Positions 37,960-48,035 of a stretch of 64,000 nucleotides of DNA are shown here, piece after piece. Source of the DNA: Thiomicrorhabdus sp. ZW0627 (GTDB lineage: Bacteria; Pseudomonadota; Gammaproteobacteria; Thiomicrospirales; Thiomicrospiraceae); the NCBI RefSeq assembly GCF_029767005.1, contig NZ_JARUQR010000001.1, positions 1,173,028-1,237,027 of the forward strand, read 5' to 3'. Every line of letters begins with the position of its first letter. The first letter of the stretch is position 1. Position numbers and translations under genes: made by a program. A model generated the notes under the pieces. The model saw only the letters and a list, made by a program, of their open reading frames with translations, was not told where the DNA came from and made no database searches.

Positions 37960-38649
37960 CTATTCCTTGTTTTTTTGTTCGTGAATTTGTTGTGATTGAA
38001 GGCCACTGGCAATGTAAACCAAAGCGAGTATGCCGAAAATATAAGCTTGAACCAGCGCCTCCACAATGTGAAGCATCAATACGGGAACCGGCGCCAGAAA
38101 CCCGGCCACCATAAGAATCAACAGAGCGGTCATCTCCAGGCTCATCATATTTCCGAACAAACGTACCGAAAGCGCAATGGTGCGTGAAATTTCACTGATG
38201 ATATTGAACGGCACCAGCAATGGGCTTGGCCGGATAAAATGACGCAAATAGGCTTTGAATCCAAGAATACGGATGCCGAACCAGTGCACGGCGAAAAATA
38301 CCATCACCGCCAGTCCGGCGGTGGCGGAGAAATCTCTCGTCGGAGAATGAAGCCCCGGAATCAGCCCGATCAAATTAGAGATCAGTATGAAAATCCATAA
38401 GCTACCGATAAACGGCGTCAACTGCTTGGCGTGATCGGGTGCCACCGAGGCCACGGCATCTTCGATGGTGCTCACCACCGCTTCGAGCACCGTCTGTATC
38501 CGACCCGGAGTGCGAGTCAAAGCTCGGGTCAGAAACCAGAAAACCACGCCCAACAGTACGGTGATGCCAAACGATGTCACCACGGTATCGGTGATCTCGA
38601 ACGACCCGACGTGAAAAACGATTCCGATATCCAATCCTGACTCTTGCAT
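37960..38649 (-). CDS. atpB: N-type ATPase a subunit
   Basis: Membrane stator that forms the two ion half-channels against the c ring. It has 229 residues and about five or six membrane helices. The essential Arg is in SEISRTIALSVRLFGNMMS, and the following helices carry VEALVQAYIFGILALVYIA. The gene lies only 7 bp after atpQ, at the place where N-ATPase operons normally have atpR. Confidence 0.93.
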   Translation of the reverse strand: MQESGLDIGIVFHVGSFEITDTVVTSFGITVLLGVVFWFLTRALTRTPGRIQTVLEAVVSTIEDAVASVAPDHAKQLTPFIGSLWIFILISNLIGLIPGLHSPTRDFSATAGLAVMVFFAVHWFGIRILGFKAYLRHFIRPSPLLVPFNIISEISRTIALSVRLFGNMMSLEMTALLILMVAGFLAPVPVLMLHIVEALVQAYIFGILALVYIASGLQSQQIHEQKNKE

Positions 38650-38656
38650 AAGATGG

Positions 38657-38932
38657 CTATACCCGTTTTATAAATAAAATCACATTCATCGCACCGATGA
38701 ACACACCCGATAGAATCAGACTGATCGTCCAACTGAAAGAATAATCCCCCAGTTCCAGACTGTCCAACCAATTCCCCAGATAAGCACCGCCAATCACCGG
38801 TATGACAAACAGCAGACCGAGAACCCCCAGATAAATCGTCTGTGCCAGCAACGTCGGCCGTTCCGTTTCCGCTTTTTTGATACGCCGAACCTGATCTTCG
38901 ATCCGTTCTTCCAGGCGCTCTTCGTCCGTCAT
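38657..38932 (-). CDS. atpQ: N-type ATPase AtpQ (AtpZ/AtpI-like) subunit
   Basis: A 91-residue membrane protein with two membrane helices (about 30-50 and 65-88) and a charged N terminus (TDEERLEERIEDQVRRIKKAE). Size, topology and position between atpC and atpB fit AtpQ of N-ATPase operons, relatives of AtpI/AtpZ thought to help c-ring assembly or Mg2+ uptake. It starts 6 bp after atpC. The usual neighbour atpR is missing. Confidence 0.8.
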   Translation of the reverse strand: MTDEERLEERIEDQVRRIKKAETERPTLLAQTIYLGVLGLLFVIPVIGGAYLGNWLDSLELGDYSFSWTISLILSGVFIGAMNVILFIKRV

Positions 38933-38938
38933 ATCCCT

Positions 38939-39340
38939 TCAAGCTCCCGGTGTGTTCATTTCCCACAAACGTTTAAGCACTTCTTCTTCCATACGCCTGA
39001 AACTGTGTTTCTGGCGGGATAGCAGCACCTCTTCCTTCTGCATCTTTTCATGCAGAACATGACTGATTTTCGTGTAATCCGCATCCACCGCAAAACGCCT
39101 TGTCGTCAAGGTGAGCGTGTCATCCACAAAATAAAGCAACGCCCCCGGTGTAGCGACATATCGCCAATCCTCTCCTTCCACCTGAAACCGAGACAACCCC
39201 ATGACAAGCGATGTCATCATTCGGATGTGGCCTGACAGGATTCCGAAACTGCCGGTCGGGTCTTCGCCGACGAATGAACGAACTTCATCGAACACCTGCC
39301 TCTGCCCCGGGCTTTGGATGACCAACGAGAAATGCCTCAT
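38939..39340 (-). CDS. atpC: N-type ATPase epsilon subunit
   Basis: A 133-residue subunit: the N-terminal beta sandwich (PTGSFGILSGHIRMMTSL, matching the usual G.fGILPgH signature) and a C-terminal helical part (about 90-130, charged). The ATG at 39340 has GAGG upstream and lies 10 bp after the atpD stop; the frame is open 29 codons further into atpD, but that part is only a shadow of atpD. Epsilon connects gamma to the c ring and may inhibit hydrolysis. Confidence 0.9.
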   Translation of the reverse strand: MRHFSLVIQSPGQRQVFDEVRSFVGEDPTGSFGILSGHIRMMTSLVMGLSRFQVEGEDWRYVATPGALLYFVDDTLTLTTRRFAVDADYTKISHVLHEKMQKEEVLLSRQKHSFRRMEEEVLKRLWEMNTPGA

Positions 39341-39350
39341 TCCGAATACC

Positions 39351-40769
<1,419 letters not shown>

Positions 40770-40817
40770 CTATATACTATCAATTTTTTGCACAAATACC
40801 TTACAGATAAGATCAAT

Positions 40818-41915
40818 TTAATCCAATCTCTTATGAAAACGCTTGATTGCCAGAACCAAGGTAATGAACGTAAAGGCCATCAGTACCAACAGTTCGGGAA
40901 GCAATTCACCTAGCCCGGCCCCTCTCAACATCACGCCGCGGATCAGGCGGACGAAGTGCGTCATCGGCAATATCTCCGCAATCCATTGCGCCAGCGTCGG
41001 CATGGCATTGAAAGGAAACATGAACCCCGAGAGAAGAATGGAAGGCAGCATGACGAAAATGGCCATCTGCAACGCCTGAAACTGGCTTTTCGCCAACGTT
41101 GAAAACAAAATCCCCAAGGACAGGTTGGCAGAGACAAACACCAGTGTAATGATGTAAACATCAACAACCAAACCCTGAATCGGCACATCGAAAATCATAA
41201 AACCGAGAAACAGCACCAGCGATACCTGGATGAAACCGATGAGGATATAGGGCAAGATCTTTCCGATCATCAACTCGTTGGAGGTTATCGGGGTGTTGAT
41301 CAACAATTCCAGATTCCCCCTCTCACGTTCCCTCACCAAAGAGATGGCTGTGAAGATCACCATGGTCATCGTCAGTATGACGCCGATCAGACCTGGCAGA
41401 GTATTCACGGCCGAACGCCGCTCGGGGTTATAGTAGTTACGGACTTCAAACAACTTACCGGAAGACGCCGACTTCTGACTGCTTTGATGCTGCTGCATTG
41501 CTGTTAGCTGTTGTGCCGCCCCCAAGACGATCGGGTCGCTGCCGTCCACCAACAATTGGGCTGCCGCCCGGCTGTCATCCTGGATTCGCCGTTCGAAATC
41601 CTCCGGAATCACAATACCGATGCTGACCTCTCCGGTTCGCAGCCTATCCTCAAGCTCCTTCTCCTCCCCGACCCGTGCATAAATGCGAACGACCTGAGAC
41701 GCTTCCATATCTGTCACCAGATTATGGGAGAGCTGGGTATTTGCATAATCCACCACCGCGGCCGGTATATGGCGAATATCGGTATTGATTGCATAGCCGA
41801 ACAAAAGAACCTGCATGATCGGAATGCCCAGAATCATGCCCACCGTCAAACGGTCGCGTTTGAGTTGCCACACTTCCTTGCGCATGACGGCAAACAGGCG
41901 GCGTAGCGACATCAT
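40818..41915 (-). CDS. ABC-2 type permease
   Basis: Membrane subunit of an exporter, 365 residues. One membrane helix near the N terminus (about 25-45), a periplasmic domain (about 50-180) and a C-terminal bundle of five helices with NTLPGLIGVILTMTMV, TPITSNELMIGKILPY and PMTHFVRLIRGVMLRG, typical of the YhhJ/YbhR group. It overlaps the ATPase gene by ATGA. Only one permease gene is present, so it probably acts as a homodimer. Confidence 0.9.
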   Translation of the reverse strand: MMSLRRLFAVMRKEVWQLKRDRLTVGMILGIPIMQVLLFGYAINTDIRHIPAAVVDYANTQLSHNLVTDMEASQVVRIYARVGEEKELEDRLRTGEVSIGIVIPEDFERRIQDDSRAAAQLLVDGSDPIVLGAAQQLTAMQQHQSSQKSASSGKLFEVRNYYNPERRSAVNTLPGLIGVILTMTMVIFTAISLVRERERGNLELLINTPITSNELMIGKILPYILIGFIQVSLVLFLGFMIFDVPIQGLVVDVYIITLVFVSANLSLGILFSTLAKSQFQALQMAIFVMLPSILLSGFMFPFNAMPTLAQWIAEILPMTHFVRLIRGVMLRGAGLGELLPELLVLMAFTFITLVLAIKRFHKRLD

Positions 41916-42856
41916 CGATCATGCTCCTGCTTGCGTTTCTGCGTCGCGACGACGAAGACATCCTCCATCGACGGCGCCACTTCCCTTACCTGAACGTCTG
42001 TATCCAGAAAGCCGGTTTGCTGTTGGATATAAGCGACCGGCTGGGCAATGCTTTTGTTGACCAGGATACGCAGATGCAGGCCGATATGCGAAACGCTGAT
42101 CACGTCCGGCAAGGAAGCCAGATGGGGTTTCAGCTTCAAGACATCCGAATCTTCGACCTGTACGACCCAGGCCTCCATCGAAGCCATCAGGTCACTTGGT
42201 GAGCCATCGGCCACTTTGACGCCGTGATCTAAAATTGCCAAGTCGTGACAGCGTTCCGCCTCGTCCATGTAGTGGGTCGAAACCAAAATGGTGACGCCTT
42301 CGGCCACCAGGTCGAATAATGATTCCCAAAAGTCACGACGGCTCTGTGGATCAACCGCACTGGTCGGCTCGTCCAGAAACAAAAGTTTCGGATCATGCAA
42401 TGTCGCCGTCGCCAAAGCCAGACGTTGGCGCTCGCCACCGCTCATATTGCTAGGAAAACGGTTTTGCAGACCCTGCAAATGGTAAACAGATAAGGCCTCA
42501 TCAATTCGCCGATTCTGTGTTTTACCGGAAAGACCGTAGACCTGAGCCATGAAACGAAGGTTTTCCTTGACGGTCAGGTCGCTGTATAGGGAAAACGCCT
42601 GAGTCATATAACCGATATGTTTTTTGAGTTGTTCCGCCTGTTGCGGAACCTGGTGACCGAGTACATTGACCTCTCCCGAAGTCGGCAGCAACAGACCGCA
42701 AAGCATTCGAATCGCGGTCGATTTTCCGGAACCGTTCGGCCCGAGGAAACCGTAAATCGTCTGCTTGGGAATGTGCAGATCCAATCCGTTCACGGCCGTC
42801 ACGTCAGCGAACTTTCTGGTAAGTTGATGACATTCAATGGCCAGTTCCGGATTCAT
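41912..42856 (-). CDS. ABC transporter ATPase (YbhF/YhiH-like, single ATPase domain)
   Basis: A 314-residue ATPase. Walker A GPNGSGKST, Q-loop MTQAFSLYSDLTV, signature MSGGERQRLALA, Walker B LLFLDEPTSAVD and the switch His in STHYMDE are intact. The C-terminal 80 residues form a regulatory domain seen in drug-type ABC-2 exporters. Ribosome site GGAGTAATC. It lies 2 bp after the HlyD gene and overlaps the permease gene, so the three are translated together. Confidence 0.94.
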   Translation of the reverse strand: MNPELAIECHQLTRKFADVTAVNGLDLHIPKQTIYGFLGPNGSGKSTAIRMLCGLLLPTSGEVNVLGHQVPQQAEQLKKHIGYMTQAFSLYSDLTVKENLRFMAQVYGLSGKTQNRRIDEALSVYHLQGLQNRFPSNMSGGERQRLALATATLHDPKLLFLDEPTSAVDPQSRRDFWESLFDLVAEGVTILVSTHYMDEAERCHDLAILDHGVKVADGSPSDLMASMEAWVVQVEDSDVLKLKPHLASLPDVISVSHIGLHLRILVNKSIAQPVAYIQQQTGFLDTDVQVREVAPSMEDVFVVATQKRKQEHDR

Positions 42857-42858
42857 GA

Positions 42859-43851
42859 TTACTCCGTTGTGGAATCGGTTTTGTCGTGTCTGAAAATGAC
42901 GTTGACCGGAACGCCGGCGGAGAGTTCACGTGCCTCCGGCGCGAGCAAATCGATTTTTGCAAGATAACTTAACCGAGAGCGGTCATCCTTGGTCAACGCA
43001 TAGTAAGGTGTGAAATCTGCCGACTGGCTGATCGACCGCACCCTTGCCTTGAAAACTTGATCGACGCCGTCGACTTTAACATCAGCCAAAGTACCCGGCT
43101 TGACCCACGCGCGAATCTGTTCGGGAACGTGGACACGTGCATAAGGCTGCTTGCCGACCAACATCACCGCCACCACACTGCCGGTCTGCGGCTGCTCTCC
43201 TATCTGGAAGGGCAGACTATCCAGAACGCCTGCACTCGGAGCCCGAATCTGCAAACGCTGAAGGTTGATCTTAACCAGCTCTACCTCCGCCTCGGCGGCT
43301 TCAAGCTGATGCCTGACCTGCTCGATCTGCTCTTCCCGCGTACCGGAAACCAATTTCGAAAGGTTGGCCTGATCGTATTCCAGTTGAGCCTTGTCGATAT
43401 CGAACTCGGCCTGGGCTTTATCAAGGTCTTCGCGGCTCACAAGATTTTTTACGCGCAGCTTTTCGATTCGCTTCAACTCAAGTCCGGCTAGTTTCAAGCG
43501 GCTTTTGGACTTGGCGACATTCTGTCTGGCCTGTTCAATCTCTTCCTCTCGGCTACCTTTGATCAATTCCTGCAAATTGGCCGCTAATTGGTCTCGGGTG
43601 GCGACGGCTTTATTCAAAGTGGCGGTAGCCCTGCGGTCGTCAAGAGTCAGGATCAGATCACCCGCTTTCAACACATCCCCCTCCTTGGCGGGACGTTCCA
43701 CAATCGGTTCTCGGGCTTCGTTAATCAGCTCCACCCGATCCCACACCAAAAAGCCGGGCACAGTAAGTTGGGAATCTTGCTTCTCACAGCCCGCTACGAG
43801 AAGCAAACACAAAGGAATCAATAGGATTTTAGACAAGTTCTGACAATGCAT
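42859..43851 (-). CDS. HlyD-family membrane fusion lipoprotein (YbhG-like)
   Basis: A 330-residue adaptor that links an inner-membrane ABC pump to an outer-membrane channel. A lipoprotein signal ends at the Cys of LLVAGCEKQ. Next come a biotinyl-lipoyl half, a long alpha hairpin (about 85-200; Glu/Ala/Arg-rich, heptads broken by SGTREEQIEQVR), the second lipoyl half (LQIRAPSAGVLDSLPF) and a beta barrel. This architecture is that of YbhG/EmrA-type adaptors. First gene of a three-gene exporter operon. The substrate is unknown; no outer-membrane gene is nearby, so TolC elsewhere is presumed. Confidence 0.9.
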   Translation of the reverse strand: MHCQNLSKILLIPLCLLLVAGCEKQDSQLTVPGFLVWDRVELINEAREPIVERPAKEGDVLKAGDLILTLDDRRATATLNKAVATRDQLAANLQELIKGSREEEIEQARQNVAKSKSRLKLAGLELKRIEKLRVKNLVSREDLDKAQAEFDIDKAQLEYDQANLSKLVSGTREEQIEQVRHQLEAAEAEVELVKINLQRLQIRAPSAGVLDSLPFQIGEQPQTGSVVAVMLVGKQPYARVHVPEQIRAWVKPGTLADVKVDGVDQVFKARVRSISQSADFTPYYALTKDDRSRLSYLAKIDLLAPEARELSAGVPVNVIFRHDKTDSTTE

Positions 43852-43941
43852 GGTTTTTATGCCAACGTCGAAAGTAAGGTTTCATTCTAGTTGAAAAGCA
43901 CAAAACAAATAAAGCGGGAATTACCGATCAAATCAGTGAAA

Positions 43942-43961
43942 TAGTATGGATTAGTATGGAT
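43942..43961. repeat. Exact tandem repeat of 10 bp (two copies)
   Basis: TAGTATGGAT occurs twice back to back, about 100 bp upstream of the HlyD start. It could be a regulator site (one helix turn apart) or simple slippage. Confidence 0.7.
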
Positions 43962-43974
43962 GGGGAAAAATGTT

Positions 43975-43988
43975 GCCCCTTACGGGGC
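43975..43988 (-). terminator. Terminator of the small exported protein gene
   Basis: GCCCC TTAC GGGGC hairpin, 16 bases past the stop of the gene at 44004-44552; on the minus strand AACATTTTT follows. Confidence 0.65.
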
Positions 43989-44003
43989 TGGCGAATCACC
44001 TTT

Positions 44004-44552
44004 TTAATTCACGACAGTCGCGGCCTTTTTAACCGGCTCTTTCGTCCCATAGTAAACATAGCAAGCATTCTCTTTCCCTTCCTTAGGCAAAGGATAGTCT
44101 GAATCGCAAACGGCTTTGGCTTGCATTAATGCTGACACAATCGTATGGGCAGAATAGATTTTCCACTCGCCACCTTCCTTCAATAAGAGTTGGGTCGCCT
44201 TAATGTTCTTAACCTCGTTAGTCTGGGGTGAACTCAACTCGGCAGAGACCTTAACAACAGCCATGTTTTCGTCCGATTCCTCAATGGTGGCACCTTTAAT
44301 GGTGACGACTCGGTCTTTGTTCAAGATGGCGGTTTTCATATTGATCACACGTGAAAACTGTTCTTTTGAAAACGATTCCTTGTCTTTGGACGAAAGCAAT
44401 TCATAACTTTCTCCGGGCCGATTATCCAAAAGATTTTGATAATAAAGCTTCCCGATCTCCATCTGTTTTTCCTGAATATCGGCTTCAGCCGCCGAGCACT
44501 CTAAAAAAAAGGTGGCTGAAAATACCAGTGCCAATAGTGATTTAATTTTCAA
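44004..44552 (-). CDS. Exported protein of unknown function (DUF4019/NTF2-like)
   Basis: A 182-residue protein that starts at TTG 44552 with AAGGAAG six bases upstream, then a signal peptide (KIKSLLALVFSATFFLECSAAEA). The rest is a small alpha/beta fold with YYQNLLDNRPGESYELLSS near the start and a strand-rich middle (VVTIKGATIEESDENMAVVKV), resembling NTF2-like or DUF4019 secreted proteins. Two cysteines near the C terminus could form a disulfide. It stands alone between the exporter operon and the tRNA gene and has its own terminator. I do not recognise a function. Confidence 0.65.
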   Translation of the reverse strand: MKIKSLLALVFSATFFLECSAAEADIQEKQMEIGKLYYQNLLDNRPGESYELLSSKDKESFSKEQFSRVINMKTAILNKDRVVTIKGATIEESDENMAVVKVSAELSSPQTNEVKNIKATQLLLKEGGEWKIYSAHTIVSALMQAKAVCDSDYPLPKEGKENACYVYYGTKEPVKKAATVVN

Positions 44553-44734
44553 TTCAAACTTCCTTTTGTGACACCTTAACAACCGAATTTGCTAGGAACT
44601 TATAAAGCCCCCTACTGAACCTTCGGCTGGATCACAATTAACTATAATGAATTTCTATTTCACCACAATAAACAAGCCGTCGCCATCCACAAAGATACGC
44701 AGAAAAGAAGAATAAATAGACAATTAAGAGAAAA

Positions 44735-44811
44735 TGGCGCGCCCGAGAAGATTCGAACTCCCGGCCTCTCCCTCCGGAGGGGAGCGCTCTATCCAGCTGA
44801 GCTACGGGCGC
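44735..44811 (-). tRNA. tRNA-Arg (anticodon CCG)
   Basis: Complete cloverleaf on the minus strand: acceptor GCGCCCG (44811-44805) pairs with CGGGCGC (44745-44739), D arm with AGCTCAGCTGGATAGAGCG, anticodon stem CTCCC with loop CTCCGGA giving CCG, T arm with GTTCGAATC, discriminator G and an encoded CCA (44737-44735). It reads Arg codon CGG. Confidence 0.97.
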
Positions 44812-44891
44812 ATAAGATTGGATGCCAGTATTATAAAGTAAGAATCGCGTTTCAAGCGTGTTTTTTGAAAAATCCAACGCTCAAAAAAATG

Positions 44892-44927
44892 TATTTAAAA
44901 CCGAACAGGCCTGTCCGGTTTTAAATA
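44892..44927 (-). terminator. Terminator built around CAGGCCTG after the phosphorylase gene
   Basis: A 36-base palindrome with one mismatched pair: TATTTAAAACCG (44892-44903), then ACAGGCCTGT (44905-44914), then CGGTTTTAAATA (44916-44927). On the minus strand it is followed by CATTTTTTT, as a Rho-independent terminator of the gene ending at 44966. The core is one of about 20 CAGGCCTG palindromes. Confidence 0.85.
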
Positions 44928-44965
44928 ACCTATTTGCGGCTCAAGAATACAGCAATACCAGCCGA

Positions 44966-46468
44966 TTATTTACCGATGGTGTAACCGGAATCGTGGTTAA
45001 CGGCCTCTTTGGTGAAATTCAGATCTGACTGATGCTCAGCATAAATAGTATAAAGCAACTCGCCCTTTTCTACCGTGTCGCCAAGCTTCTTATGCAGATC
45101 AATCCCCGCCCCCTTGTCCTTTGGCGCGCCCGCTAAACTGGCGATACGGGCAATCTGGAAATTATTGATGGCGGTAACCTGCCCGGCCTTGTCCGCTTTG
45201 ACTTCTAAAGTCAGCTCTCCTAGCGGAATCGGACGCTTCCTTTTACCTTGTGCTTCAACAATCGCATGAAATTTTTCCAGCGCACGACCGGAATCCAAAA
45301 TATCACGTGCGATTGCATAGCCACGGCCGCCACGTACATCCGGATCGAACTCGATGATTCTGCCCGCTAGTTGCAATGCCTTTTCACGAAGTTCTTGAGG
45401 CGCCCCCGGATCGTTTTCCAAGACTTGCACTACATCCCTGGCTTCCAAAACCGGTCCGACCCCTCGTCCGACAGGCTGGCGACCGTCGGTAATCATTACC
45501 TCAAGCTGCAAGCCCATGTTATCGCCGACAAATTCAAACAACTTTCGTAATTTCATCGCGGTGCCATGGCTACGGATTTTGGCGGTTGGGCCGACCGGAA
45601 TATCGACAATCAAATGCGTCGCCCCAGCTGCGGCTTTTTTGGAAAGGATCGACGCCACCATTTGCCCCGGAGAATCCATCGACAACGGTCGTTCAACGGA
45701 AATCAAAACGTCATCCACAGGCGCCAGATTGGCAGTCCCGCCCCATGCCAGACAACCACGCAACTGACGAACAATCTTTTGTAACTGATGAATGCTCAGT
45801 TCGACATGACTGAGCACCTCCATGGTATCCGCCGTTCCGGCAGGTGAAGTGATCGCACGACTTGAGGTTTTAGGCATGAACAAGCCGTGAGCGGCTACAA
45901 TCGGTACCACCAACATACTGGTACGGTTCCCCGGAATCCCGCCGATGCAATGTTTGTCTACCACCAATGGTTCGTCCCAATTGATGCGCTCACCGGTTTT
46001 GACCATCGCACGCGTCAGGTGCAATACCTCTTCACGCTCCATGCCGCTTTCGGTACACGCAACCAGATAGGCGGTAATCTCGATTTTAGAATAGCGATTG
46101 GCCGCAATATCCTGGATGATTTCCAAATAGTGTTTGTATTCCAATTCGTCACCGGCGATTTTACGGTGCACGTAAGAAAAGGAATGTGGCTGAGTGGCCG
46201 GACAGATACGTACACTGGAGCCTTCCGGTAAATTAAACTGTTCAAACACCTGCTCGCTCAAACCAAGCTGACCGGGTTCGACGATGGAATCGTCATCCAC
46301 CACATTCAGTACCGCCACGACCGAAGCTCCGTTCTCGCTTGCATGAACTTCGATTTTGTTAAGTGCCTGGAAGCCTTCACTTCGGTAGATTTCACAGTTT
46401 CGGTGAAGGTAAGCGACGTTTTCTTTGTAGGTGTCGATGGCCACGCTGCGCAATTTTAAAGTCGACAT
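44966..46468 (-). CDS. AMP phosphorylase / thymidine phosphorylase family protein
   Basis: A 500-residue phosphorylase. An N-terminal domain of about 85 residues, found in the archaeal-type AMP phosphorylase branch, is followed by the nucleoside phosphorylase alpha and alpha/beta domains ([24 protein letters not shown], phosphate loop [46 protein letters not shown]) and the C-terminal lipoyl-like domain. Members release the base from nucleosides or AMP with phosphate; in archaea AMP phosphorylase feeds type III RubisCO. Substrate here cannot be read from the sequence. The ATG at 46468 is used; the frame is open to 46543. Confidence 0.85.
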   Translation of the reverse strand: MSTLKLRSVAIDTYKENVAYLHRNCEIYRSEGFQALNKIEVHASENGASVVAVLNVVDDDSIVEPGQLGLSEQVFEQFNLPEGSSVRICPATQPHSFSYVHRKIAGDELEYKHYLEIIQDIAANRYSKIEITAYLVACTESGMEREEVLHLTRAMVKTGERINWDEPLVVDKHCIGGIPGNRTSMLVVPIVAAHGLFMPKTSSRAITSPAGTADTMEVLSHVELSIHQLQKIVRQLRGCLAWGGTANLAPVDDVLISVERPLSMDSPGQMVASILSKKAAAGATHLIVDIPVGPTAKIRSHGTAMKLRKLFEFVGDNMGLQLEVMITDGRQPVGRGVGPVLEARDVVQVLENDPGAPQELREKALQLAGRIIEFDPDVRGGRGYAIARDILDSGRALEKFHAIVEAQGKRKRPIPLGELTLEVKADKAGQVTAINNFQIARIASLAGAPKDKGAGIDLHKKLGDTVEKGELLYTIYAEHQSDLNFTKEAVNHDSGYTIGK

Positions 46469-46552
46469 AATTTTCTCTGTTGATTGGGGCGTTTGAAAAC
46501 ACAATATTGTCATTTTAACGACTATTCGCCCAACTTTCTGCAAATATCTGAC

Positions 46553-46580
46553 ACAAAAAAAGGGGCTTAAAAGCCCCTTT
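46553..46580 (-). terminator. Rho-independent terminator of the DUF2202 gene
   Basis: AAAGGGGC (46559-46566) pairs with GCCCCTTT (46573-46580); on the minus strand the stem is followed by a run of T residues (TTTTTTTGTG). It is 24 bases after the stop of the gene ending at 46604. Confidence 0.9.
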
Positions 46581-46603
46581 ACACATCATGGCAATAATGC
46601 TGT

Positions 46604-47260
46604 TTATTCTAGGTTAGTTGTCTCCATCGGAGAGTTGATGATTTCGTCAAACTCTTCCTGTGAAATAAACTGTGGTTCATAAGTGAATCCGTTTTTAGTC
46701 AACACATCCCAGAAAGATCTCAAGTGGTTACGGGAACCTTTCGTCAGTTCTTCATAAACCGCAACAATATCGTCATTACCATCCACTTTAGCGATCGCTT
46801 CGGCAATGTCCTTGATATCCAATTCTTCGATCATGTTACCGACCTGCAAAGCCCCTTCAAGGCTGGCTGAGCCCATTTCCACTAACGCTTCATAAGTCTC
46901 TGTGAAGTGGTAATCGGTAAATACACCAACCGTATCGTCGATTACAGGATCCGCCAACTGGTATTTTTCAATCAACAATGCAATCGTATCAGTATGTTTC
47001 TGCTCCGACTCGGCAACGTTCTTGAAAACGCTCAAACCCCATGCATCATAGAGTGTCAGATACACATCGCGAGCCAATTTCTCTTCCTCGCGCATGAAGA
47101 TCAAACCTTGTTCTTCTTCAACAGAAAGCGCTTCCAAAGTTACATCATAAACTTCCGCTTCAACCACATCTGATTCCACCGTGGTTGTATCACTTGCGTT
47201 GACACTCATAGCCGCTGCCAACAAACCTAATGCGAAAATATTTTTAATTGAATGTTTCAT
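46604..47260 (-). CDS. Exported ferritin-like DUF2202 protein
   Basis: A 218-residue protein with signal peptide (cleavage after about VNA, residue 22) and a DUF2202 domain (about 45-205). The helices carry possible di-metal ligands in MREEEKLARDVYLTL and ESEQKHTDTIALLIEKY, the Glu/ExxH-type pattern of ferritin-like proteins, and KGSRNHLRSFWDVL closes the bundle. DUF2202 proteins are of unknown function; metal binding or metal-dependent oxidase activity is an inference from the fold. Ribosome site AAGGAAGACG. A palindromic operator candidate overlaps its promoter. Confidence 0.85.
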   Translation of the reverse strand: MKHSIKNIFALGLLAAAMSVNASDTTTVESDVVEAEVYDVTLEALSVEEEQGLIFMREEEKLARDVYLTLYDAWGLSVFKNVAESEQKHTDTIALLIEKYQLADPVIDDTVGVFTDYHFTETYEALVEMGSASLEGALQVGNMIEELDIKDIAEAIAKVDGNDDIVAVYEELTKGSRNHLRSFWDVLTKNGFTYEPQFISQEEFDEIINSPMETTNLE

Positions 47261-47310
47261 AATCGTCTTCCTTTTTTGGGTTCGGAATCACTGGATTCCC
47301 TCGACGATTT

Positions 47311-47340
47311 TTATTATATGGAAAATTTTCCCATATTAAA
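47311..47340 (-). promoter_or_regulatory. Promoter of the DUF2202 gene with a 21-bp palindrome
   Basis: The minus strand reads TATAAT (47318-47313) as -10 with a weak CTTTAA 17 bases upstream. Between them lies a near-perfect palindrome (47316-47336) with arms ATATGG / CCATAT around AAAATTTT. That is where a repressor would sit. The protein that binds is unknown. Confidence 0.45.
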
Positions 47341-47361
47341 GATTAAGTTTTCTATATTCAA

Positions 47362-47380
47362 TTATAAATAAAACTTATTA
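47362..47380 (+). repeat. Left copy of a 19-bp direct repeat flanking the sorting module
   Basis: TTATAAATAAAACTTATTA, identical to 50404-50422. A perfect 14-bp palindrome TTAGAAATTTCTAA lies close by at 47401-47414. Confidence 0.75.
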
Positions 47381-47434
47381 ATAAAAAACTTTGGCTTATA
47401 TTAGAAATTTCTAATAATTAAAAAGGAAGAAAAC

Positions 47435-47950
47435 TCAAAACAGAAAAGACGAAAAAAGCAGAAAACAACCATTATAGAAACTATGCAGGAAAACACCTGG
47501 ATAGATTTGCCGATAACGGTCACGGAACCAACCAAAGATCAAAGACGGAAACAAAACCACCAATGCCCACAATGGGGGGTGATAAAAAAAGTGCACTGCC
47601 ACAAACAGTAAACTGATTACCAAGTTAGCACGACTGATTCCAGCAAACGACTTGGCAAACCAGGCCTGCTGAATTAATTGTCCTTGTAGAATTCCTCGAA
47701 ACAGAAGCTCCTCGACAAAAGGTTGCCACAACACCAAAAGAACGATCGCATACCAACCAGTTTCAACCGGCTTAAACATTCCGGAAAAGAATATCCAGAA
47801 CAACGCCAGACCAATCGGCCCCAACAGCAAAGCAAAATAAAACACTTTATGCTTAAGGAAATCGAATGACACGATCAGCCCGATTTCAGCAGTCAGTAGC
47901 GGCTTATCTTTCGCCATCCTGAATGGCTCCTTGAATGAATCTTGACTCAT
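47435..47950 (-). CDS. CPBP-family intramembrane glutamic protease, likely dedicated to the adjacent sorted protein
   Basis: A 171-residue membrane protease with about four helices. The CPBP (Abi) motifs are complete: EELLFRG (catalytic Glu pair and Arg), FVAVHFFYH, and the last-helix HSFYNG. CPBP proteases of this short type process C-terminal sorting signals (for example JDVT-CTERM and myxosortase systems). The neighbour upstream on the same strand is a secreted protein with exactly such a tail, which supports a substrate-enzyme pair. A terminator lies between the two genes, so the protease may be made at low level by read-through. Confidence 0.88.
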   Translation of the reverse strand: MSQDSFKEPFRMAKDKPLLTAEIGLIVSFDFLKHKVFYFALLLGPIGLALFWIFFSGMFKPVETGWYAIVLLVLWQPFVEELLFRGILQGQLIQQAWFAKSFAGISRANLVISLLFVAVHFFYHPPLWALVVLFPSLIFGWFRDRYRQIYPGVFLHSFYNGCFLLFSSFLF

Positions 47951-47971
47951 TATAAAACCTAGACAATAAAA

Positions 47972-48000
47972 AAGGCGCCACTGAAATCAACTGACGCCTT
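47972..48000 (-). terminator. Terminator between the sorted protein and its protease
   Basis: AAGGCG (47972-47977) pairs with CGCCTT (47995-48000); on the minus strand TTTTTTATTG follows. It would allow a high substrate to protease ratio. Confidence 0.75.
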
Positions 48001-48035
48001 CCGTTTTCAAGGCTTACCAAATGGTAATGCTTCGT

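Noticed and set aside
38577-38966. Long frame overlapping atpQ that might have been atpR
   Set aside because: It is read through atpQ in another frame, has no membrane-helix pattern of AtpR and no ribosome site. It is a shadow frame.
44638-44877. Open frame across the tRNA-Arg gene
   Set aside because: It translates the tRNA itself (the region encoding the cloverleaf) and has no coding signals; such frames are artefacts.
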